From assembly GCA_030848705.1 (NCBI GenBank), contig CM061238.1, positions 57,389,133 through 57,453,132 on the forward strand: 64,000 bases of DNA. Direction: 5' to 3'. A program made the translations under genes and the position numbers. How positions within the stretch are numbered: the first letter of the stretch is position 1; the number at the start of each line of letters is the position of its first letter. The notes below the pieces were generated by a model. It was given only the letters and a program-made list of their open reading frames with translations, was not told the DNA's origin and made no database searches. Origin of the DNA: Heracleum sosnowskyi (taxonomy: Eukaryota; Streptophyta; Magnoliopsida; Apiales; Apiaceae). Shown piece by piece: positions 57,567 to 64,000 of this stretch.

Positions 57567-58400
57567 ATGCCCATCACAAGTAATCGTGATTGGTTTAGAT
57601 GTCATTTACAAAATGATGAGATTACATTAACAACGGAGTACAAGAATGGTGTTAATGAGTTTTTAGATGTTGCAATTAAATTTGGGTTGGTTGGAGATAA
57701 GACAAAGTGTCATTGTATTAATTTTAAAACTAAAAGGTAGCAAACTACATATGATATTACATTTCATTTCTATGCCGATGGATTTCTGCCACATTAGACC
57801 GTATGAACTTTTCACGGTGAGAGTGTACCAAGAACCGAATCTGAATGACCACATCGTCATCGTCATAGAATCATACCAGTTAATGTAGAACCACTGGTTC
57901 ATATGGGTGAGATGTTACGAGATGCCTCCAGGAAAGATTATTATAGTTTCAGTGAAATGGTGGGTACTAGTTCTAAAAATGCCAACAAACCCCCAAATAG
58001 TGATGCTTTCTCATTTTATACTGATGTTAATACTTGTGGAGCTCCTATTTATTCGGGAAACAAAGACTACAGAAGACTCTCCTTTAGTACGAAACGGTTA
58101 CATTTCTAAGATGTATCCAAGTGTAGCAAGAAATCATTCAACTTATTACTCGAAATCTTTCGTGATGTGCTTCCAAAATAGCATGAGCTAATGAATAGCC
58201 ATTATGAAATAAAGAAGATGGTGAAGAAATTGAAATTAGGTTATGACAAGATTGATGTGTGTGAGAATGATTATATGTTATTTTACGGTAACGACTCAAA
58301 GAAAATTGTGTGTGACATTTGCAATATGAGTCGTTATAAAGATGTAAACGGAGAAGATAAAAGGAATATACCTAGAAAGGTTTTAAGGCAAGTATATATA
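57567..58400 (+). pseudogene. CACTA TNP2-type transposase, N-terminal part
   Basis: ATG at 57567, preceded by a TTGTAG acceptor-like site. It begins MPITSNRDWFRCHLQND and has NGVNEFLDVAIKF, the transposase-associated domain, with the first CH-type metal site (KCHC). In shifted frames it continues HFYADGF, HGES, MLRDASRKDYYSF, the YRRLSFSTKRLHF stretch, SFNLLLEIFRDVLPK, then HYEIKKMVKKLKLGYDKIDVCENDYMLFYGND and CDICNMSRYK, ending at NIPRKVLR. This order matches plant TNP2 transposases. At least three stops and several frame changes make it dead. It stops at KVLR, where the LTR-like insertion begins. Confidence 0.87.
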
Positions 58401-59035
58401 CAACCTTTACTTGTCCTTTACTTTATATTACAAAATTGATTCCATACCATGCAAATTACAACCTTAACCTTGCTATTTTATTTTAAAATTATGAATGTTC
58501 CTTTACCTTTACATTCCACGTATAATACCTCTGCCTTGTTTTATTGTTTGCTAAACCTTATCAACCTCTAAAGCACTTGTTACGTACTTGCTCCTTAGGT
58601 ACTTACTTACCTTGCATACGAACCACCGAGTTTCAAAACTTTACGATAAAAATCTTGAATTAGCCTTATACCTTGGACTGGAAATGTTAAAATAAAAAAA
58701 ATGAGGTAAATCCTGTTAGTTGATTAACGCTTTTGTTGAATCCTTGTAATTGGAACAAAGTTTTGACCGAGGTGCAGGTCCTGGTTAATTATTTATTTTA
58801 TGGCCAAAGTGTGCTTATGGATCCTTAAATGTTAGAACCTTGTGAAAACATGGTTTGGAGCTAGTCATGGATGATCACCCGTTTAGCTCGTAGCGTCTTA
58901 TCATGAGTTCCGATTTACTGGTTTACCCTTTCCTTTGAAAAGAAACTTATTTTCTGAAACTGAATTACTCCATTGATTATCAAACTGATGGATTATCAAA
59001 TGAAAATTGTTTATGTTTATTATACTTGTTGAGCA
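58401..59035 (+). repeat. LTR-like fragment (left part), split by solo LTR H
   Basis: Non-transposase sequence that separates the two parts of the CACTA transposase. Near the H insertion it reads CTTGTTGAGCATG, and the text resumes after H as TTTTGGCTCACTTTCTTG. The same GAGCA-TTTGGCTCA phrase occurs late in element A's LTR (about 2146-2164), which suggests the 3' half of a related gypsy LTR. No start TG could be defined. The short ORFs in it are not genes. Confidence 0.45.
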
Positions 59036-59533
59036 TGTTTTGTAAGATCCGTGAACTTTATTAATAATATAAATTGTATTATATGTGTAGAATAATTACT
59101 GTGGAGTATTTTGAGTTTTAATGATTAAGGTTGATGAGTGATTATGTGCTAAATTGGTGTGTCGGAAGCCCCTTTCAAATATCTTGTCATTTGAAAATAT
59201 CTTCAATTTTGAGCTCCGTTTTGGAAATTCAAAGGCCCCGTTGAAATTTTGTACATCATTATTATTCCTTCGTCATTCGTTTCCGAAATTATTCCCTACC
59301 CTAATTGTTTAGGGCGATTGATATATCGTTCATATCAATAATACATCTGTTATAGCCCCAGTATTGTTGAGCATTCGTTATATAAATGATATGTATTGAT
59401 ACGGATAATTATCAGTCCTTTTGGATAATTATCACCTCGTAAAACGTGTACTTTACTTTATTAAAGATTTAAAGCGATCCAATGGATCTATATCGATCCA
59501 AAAATGTCGTTTGGGGTATTATTTTCCACTAAG

Positions 59534-59540
59534 TATAAAA
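59534..59540 (+). promoter_or_regulatory. TATA box of solo LTR H
   Basis: TATAAAA in CACTAAGTATAAAAAGG, identical in context to 34704-34710 of element C. Confidence 0.65.
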
Positions 59541-61354
59541 AGGCGAATCGTACATTATTATATGTATAATACATATATAAATACAAAAAAATATAAAAAT
59601 CCCCGAACCGTGTTCTTCGTGTTCTTGAAAATCAAAATCAATTTTGAAGGTGTTATTGAAATCCAAATCTCAAGTTCAAGTACTCAAATCAAAGATCTTG
59701 AGCTCTAATTTCAGAATATTCCAACCATATCATCATCTGGTAATTTTTCGATTTTATATGGATTTTTCAATATTCGAATTAAATTAGGGTTCTTGATAAA
59801 ATTTGGGGATTTTCATTCTGTTGATTCTCCGTTCAATTGATTGATTCTAACATGTTCCTAGGGTTCTAATTAGTAGGAATTCATGCTTTAATTTCATGTT
59901 TGTGTTAGAATTTGATGAATTAGATTCTAGGGTTTTTGCCCAAAATTTTCTTTTGAATAGTCCGTTCTTGTTGGTGATTTGACATGATTTCTGATAGAGG
60001 GCTTTGATTGTATGTGTTGTAAGCTTCATTTTAACATATAGAACGTTGAGTTTCATGTACGGAATAGGTAGATCTTGTTTCCGGCCGGAGTTGTTGCCGC
60101 CGGTTTCTTTGACCGGATTTTGTGATCGATTCTGGCATCGTACATGCGTGTGTTTGTGTTGGTTGTATTTGTCATGAAAAACCGAGCAAAAGACCTCTGG
60201 TTTGGTGTTAATTTGATTGGGAATGAAGGATTCCGGCCACCGGACGCCGGCCGGATTCTGGAAAACCCAGATTCCGGCGGGTTGTTCTTGGTGACCCGTT
60301 TCCGTTCTTCCCGACCCGTTTATTCGAAGTTTGACCCGGTTTCAATATTCGAAACCCTAAATTATTTTCAGAAAGCTGTTTTTGAATTTTATTTTTTTAA
60401 ATAATTCGAAAATAGTTTAAATATTTATAAAAATCATATTTTTTATTTTAAAAATACATTTTTAAATTCAGAAAATTCTGGAAAATTATAATTATTTATT
60501 TAAATTCGAAAACTAATTAAATTTAATTATTTTAATTATTTTTAATTAATTTTTAATTAATTAATTTAATTGATTAATTCTTTAAATCAGTTAATTCTTA
60601 ATTCTTAATAATTAATTAGATTTAATTAATTTAAAATTAAGTTTAATTATTTTCTAGCTTGATTTAATTATTTAAAAATAGTTTGAGTGTTTGAAAAGTG
60701 TCAATTAATTTTATTAATTGATTTAATTGTTTTTAAATACTTATATTGGGATTAAAAATCCGATTTTTGATTTAAAAAATGTTTGTGACTTATTTAAATT
60801 CAAATAAGCCTCGAATATTGTTCTAAAAATATTTATAAGTGCTATATGGTTTATATGAGTTGAATAATGTGTTTTATAGTCCGTAAATGCCCGTACGAGG
60901 GCTAATGTCTGAGTTTTAATTACCGTAAAATAGATCGGGCACCCGATAGGAACTCGATTACTTGTTTAAATTTGAAAATGGTTATGAGTATATATCGAGG
61001 ATAGACCGACGATAGTTAGACTTACTGTAATGTGTTGTTTATTATAGAATCGAGTTCCCGGAGCAAGGGAAAGGAGAAGGTAGAGTAAGCGTGGTAGAAT
61101 TCCGTCAGCCACTTAGACCAGGCAAGTATTTGTGCCTTTACTTGTTGATTCAATTGTTATTGTTCTTAATGATTATATGTATGTTACCATCAGAACGATT
61201 CAAATTATTCGATCTTCACCCCGTATTTGATCAACTGATGTTATTTCCTTGAATATTCCTAAATTCTTGATTAAATCCACAATCGTGTTGAATATCAGAA
61301 ATCTTCATTTCAATTCACTTGTATTGACTATAATCATTGTTGACTTTCTTAAAT

Positions 61355-61654
61355 GTGTACTTATATACCGTTGAAACCATTTCAAATCTATTTCTCGAAC
61401 TTTATTTGATATTGATCAGTTGAAGCTCTTTTGCAACTATTGTACCTTGTCATTGTGTACTTATGTACCGTTGAAACCATTTCGAATCTATTTCTCGAAC
61501 TTCATTTGATATTGAGCAGTTGAAGCTCTTTTGCAACTATTGTACCTTGTCATTGTGTACTTATGTACCGTTGAAACCATTTCGAATCTATTTCTCGAAC
61601 TTCATTTGATATTGAGCAGTTGAAGCTCTTTTGCAACTATTGCACCCTGTCATT
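61355..61654 (+). repeat. Three tandem 100-bp units in solo LTR H
   Basis: Units start GTGTACTTAT at 61355, 61455 and 61555, followed by a fourth GTGTACTTAT at 61655. Units two and three are nearly identical. Element C's LTR has the unit once (about 36241-36340). Confidence 0.93.
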
Positions 61655-62380
61655 GTGTACTTATCTTGTTATGCATGTTATTGCTTATACTCTGTGATAG
61701 AATTGACATGTTTTAAAATGAGACCAGTAATGGTCGGGCCATATTTATGGTCGTAATAACTTAAGGCCCAGATGGCCATGGATCCTAGTGGAGGACTTTG
61801 CTATAAGCTAGTCCGGGGTTGATGCGTGACTGATCAGCAGCTCAACCTTTTTATTTGAAAAATGTAGAAGTCCAATTCTAATCCCTCTTTCTTCAATAAA
61901 GATTGTTAAAAGCATATGTTTGACTTGTATATTGTTGATTCAGATAACTGTGATCCTTCCTCTCATTATGGAACTGTGATTGATATACATTATGCTTGCT
62001 GAGCACTTGTGGCTCATACTTGTTTTGTTTCTAATCCTATTCCAGTTAAGCGAGAATATGAGCAGACACAACGCGAACGATAGTTCTCCAGCAGCTAGGA
62101 GATCACCAAGAGTGGTTGTCATTGGCAGGGTAGTTGTTTATTTTGATAGTTAGACTAGATTTCTAGCTTTGACTTTAAGATTGTGTAATAACTCTGAAAT
62201 TGGTTTATAATAATAATGACTTAGAAGCTTGTGCAATGCCATAATCTGGATGCGGTCTTGGTTAAGGGGTGTTTTATGTTATTATATTATTATGCATGTG
62301 TTATATACAGGTATATTGTGTTTTGTTGGTCGAGTGACTCCCCAGACCTGTGCCTCGGGTTTGGAGGGCGTCACATGTTT

Positions 62381-62795
62381 TGGCTCACTTTCTTGTTTAT
62401 ACCCTAACCTTCCAGTGAAGTCTGAAGATGGCCTAATTATTCTCTACCGCTAGGAAGAGCTATGCGCGTAAGAGTGTTGGTGGAGCTGGCCTTGTGGTTA
62501 GATTCGAGGCTCCTGCTCAGGTAGATAGTTGTTGATGGTTAAGACTTTTGGGACTAGTTAGTTAAGACTTGTCTTTGTTTTAAGTTGTAATTCTGAATAA
62601 TATTTAGACTTCTGTAAAACTGATGTAGTAACTCATATTAATGCTTTCAAGTTTAGTTATGTTGTTTCATACTTCGACCTGTTAGCGATCTTAGCTTGCG
62701 GGTATGGTTTCCATTTGCTAGAATACATGTTTAGGTTGTACTTAAGTTATATTTATATGTTACATGTTTGTGGCACTAGTTTGGGGGTGTCACGT
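62381..62795 (+). repeat. LTR-like fragment (right part)
   Basis: Continues the sequence of 58401-59035 after solo LTR H and its duplication. It ends near GGGGGTGTCAC (62782-62794), which resembles the GGGCGTCACA end of the gypsy LTRs in this window, and is followed directly by transposase sequence. Confidence 0.5.
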
Positions 62796-62809
62796 TTTAA
62801 CATTAAAAT

Positions 62810-63270
62810 GCCTAGTGGTAATGAAAAAAAGCATCGTTGGATTAACTTTGCTATATTTTGGGAATTACCATATTGACCGTCTCACAAGTTAAGACATTGT
62901 ATTGATGTCATGCACAAGGAATAGAATGTGTTCAAATTTTTTTTTACACGGTTGTAGATCATATGAAGAAGAGTAAAGATCACTCAAATGCTAGAAAGGA
63001 TTGCAAGCTCCTAGGAATAAGGCTCGATTTGTGGCTTCATGAAAATGGAGTGAAATTGAAAGAGCCATACACACTTACTAGGCCTCAACTTTGACTTTTG
63101 TGTAATTGGATTTCGACACTAAAACTTCCTACTACAAAAGTTATAGATAATAGACTCTACGTCAATATACAACATGACACTTGGACGACCTTGGATACAC
63201 GAATTGAAAGCGGTGTCGTTTATGTACCATCAAATGGAAAAATTTCCAACACATTGGGAAGTAAACAAAA
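62810..63270 (+). pseudogene. CACTA TNP2-type transposase, C-terminal part
   Basis: One frame reads KKHRWINFAIFWELPY, a stop, then PSHKLRHCIDVMH, a second stop, and NVF; the usual TNP2 text here is ...ILWDLPYW...LKLRHNLDVMHIEKNVF. After a T-rich run the frame shifts to YTVVDHMKKSKDHSNARKD, CKLLGIRLDLWLHENG and EPYTLTRPQ, then ISTLKLPTTKVIDNRLY. Most of the catalytic middle (the segment between KVLR and this) is missing and cannot be explained by the inserted LTR pieces alone, so there is also an internal deletion. The enzyme would cut the element ends; it is dead. Confidence 0.8.
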
Positions 63271-63339
63271 CCTTAGGGATTAAGATTTGACAAGAGAATG
63301 CTACAAGACATGTCTCAAACCGACAACACATCAACAACC

Positions 63340-64000
63340 AAAACACCCAAAAGTCGTCATGACAGGTCCCAAAAAATTGGTTGAATTCAGCCTGATGACA
63401 AGGGACATATACTTTTGACATTTTTGAACACGTCTAGAGGTTTTAATCAAATCCAAATACAACCTCTAGATAAAGAGAAGACGACAATCAAAACATACAT
63501 AGGTATTTATCGTTAAATGGCCATGCCATTTGGCCTAACATAATGCATGTGCAACATTTCAACATCTTCACATCCGTCAAGGATGTATAGAAGTCGTCGG
63601 ACGAATTGCAAAGTGTCTTGTTATCTTGAGAACTTACAACACCATGTATGAGCTACGAACAACAATTAAGTCACAAGCAATGACTGATTTTGTGGCTGAT
63701 TTCAGTCCAAGTCTTTTGTCTCAAGTGGCCAACAAGGTGAAATCAACGATGACAACTACACGTCATGACTTTTGATCTTTGTACACGAATGGTGCTTCGG
63801 ATGTCAACAAGACGGGATTGAGACTTGTCCTAAAATTGTCACAAAGGGACAATATAGTATACTCAATATGTTGTGACTTTAAGATGACAAATAATGAGAC
63901 AAAACATGACAAGATGCTAGCTTATGCGAGACTGGTTAGAGGTTTACAAGTTGAATTTCAAATATTCAATACACGACAAGTTCTTACATGGCATAGACCA
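63340..64000 (+). pseudogene. Tat/Ogre-type gypsy RT-RNase H remnant (runs off window)
   Basis: RT pieces include LLTFLNTSRGFNQIQI, DKEKTTIKTY and, after a stop, MAMPFGLT (63405-63540), matching the GFNQI...EKTAFIT...MPFGLKNA region of Tat-type RT. Most of the palm is missing. From about 63680 the frame reads MTDFVADFSPS, then SLYTNGASDVNKTGLRLVLK (RNase H; the usual LYTDGAS has Asn for the catalytic Asp) and FKMTNNETKHDKMLAYARLVRGL. The sequence continues past the window. Divergence is high. It directly follows the transposase remnant without a visible LTR. Confidence 0.8.

Larger units (their letters stand above)
59041..62375 (+). mobile_element. Solo LTR H (same family as element C LTR)
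   Basis: 3335 bp from TGTAAGATCC to GGGCGTCACA, flanked by the perfect duplication TGTTT (59036-59040 and 62376-62380), without internal sequence. It is 378 bp longer than C's LTR. The extra length comes mainly from two additional 100-bp tandem units and a GC-rich block at about 60066-60345 absent from C, while C has a region after its TCCGAATCATTATC that H lacks. TATA box TATAAAA at 59534-59540. Confidence 0.94.
56739..63270 (+). mobile_element. Decayed CACTA (En/Spm) DNA transposon, interrupted
   Basis: The left end CCCTGCAAGAAAAACGGG resembles the CACTACAAGAAAA type terminus with one change in the CACTA word. Subterminal inverted repeats follow, then a transposase with association and TNP2 features in two parts. 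The other end is not found in the window, and the right part dissolves near 63270. It is interrupted by LTR-like DNA carrying solo LTR H. Confidence 0.7.

Noticed and set aside
1..64000. Phage, plasmid, CRISPR or bacterial defence system
   Set aside because: No bacterial gene organisation, ribosome-binding sites or spacer arrays; all recognisable coding is plant transposon.

Overview
This window is repeat-dominated nuclear DNA from a flowering plant, most likely a eudicot; the species cannot be read from it. The reasons are: plant-type Ty3/gypsy chromoviruses (Tekay/Del-like), Tat/Ogre and Ty1/copia elements primed by initiator tRNA-Met, a plant CACTA (En/Spm) transposase, a Stowaway-like MITE, AT-rich spacers, and no bacterial features. 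I find no rRNA, tRNA, CRISPR array or intact host gene. Nearly all coding sequence belongs to transposons, and every copy carries at least one lesion.

Left part (1-38.7 kb) is one nested stack. A Tat/Ogre-like element E (minus strand, 37071-38267, with a probable LTR to about 38720) was hit in its integrase by gypsy element C (14148-37070 in this window, plus strand). C then received two insertions. Copia element D entered its 5' LTR; only D's RT/RNase H end and 3' LTR are visible, 11937-14147. Gypsy element B (15940-30191, minus strand, target duplication GTACA) entered its gag. D was itself entered by gypsy element A (before 1 to 11936). The missing left halves of C, D and E should lie just upstream of base 1.

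A and B have very large LTRs (about 3.8 and 4.7 kb). The two LTRs of each are nearly identical, yet the internal coding regions are ruined. This pattern fits recently mobilised non-autonomous elements that borrow proteins. C, of the same general type, has the best preserved gag-pol: apart from the B insertion I see one frameshift and one in-frame stop. It also carries an extra arginine-rich ORF upstream of gag.

Middle part (38.7-56.5 kb). A short possible host exon at 39481 is split by a copia solo LTR (J, 39681-40822, TSD AGATT). Then come a rearranged copia element F (40885-45109, TSD GGTGT) with a 28-bp perfect hairpin at its deletion junction, an AT-rich spacer, a gypsy element G (46580-53657, minus strand, TSD ATAAT) with long ORFs but a deleted integrase end and 3' LTR, and a further AT-rich spacer with a Stowaway-like MITE (55402-55560).

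Right part (56.5-64 kb) is a decayed CACTA transposon. Its end and inverted subterminal repeats lie at 56739-57240 and its TNP2-type transposase is split into 57567-58400 and about 62810-63270. The interruption is an LTR-like fragment, itself split by a gypsy solo LTR H (59041-62375, TSD TGTTT) of the same family as C's LTR. The window ends in a degenerate Tat-type RT/RNase H fragment.
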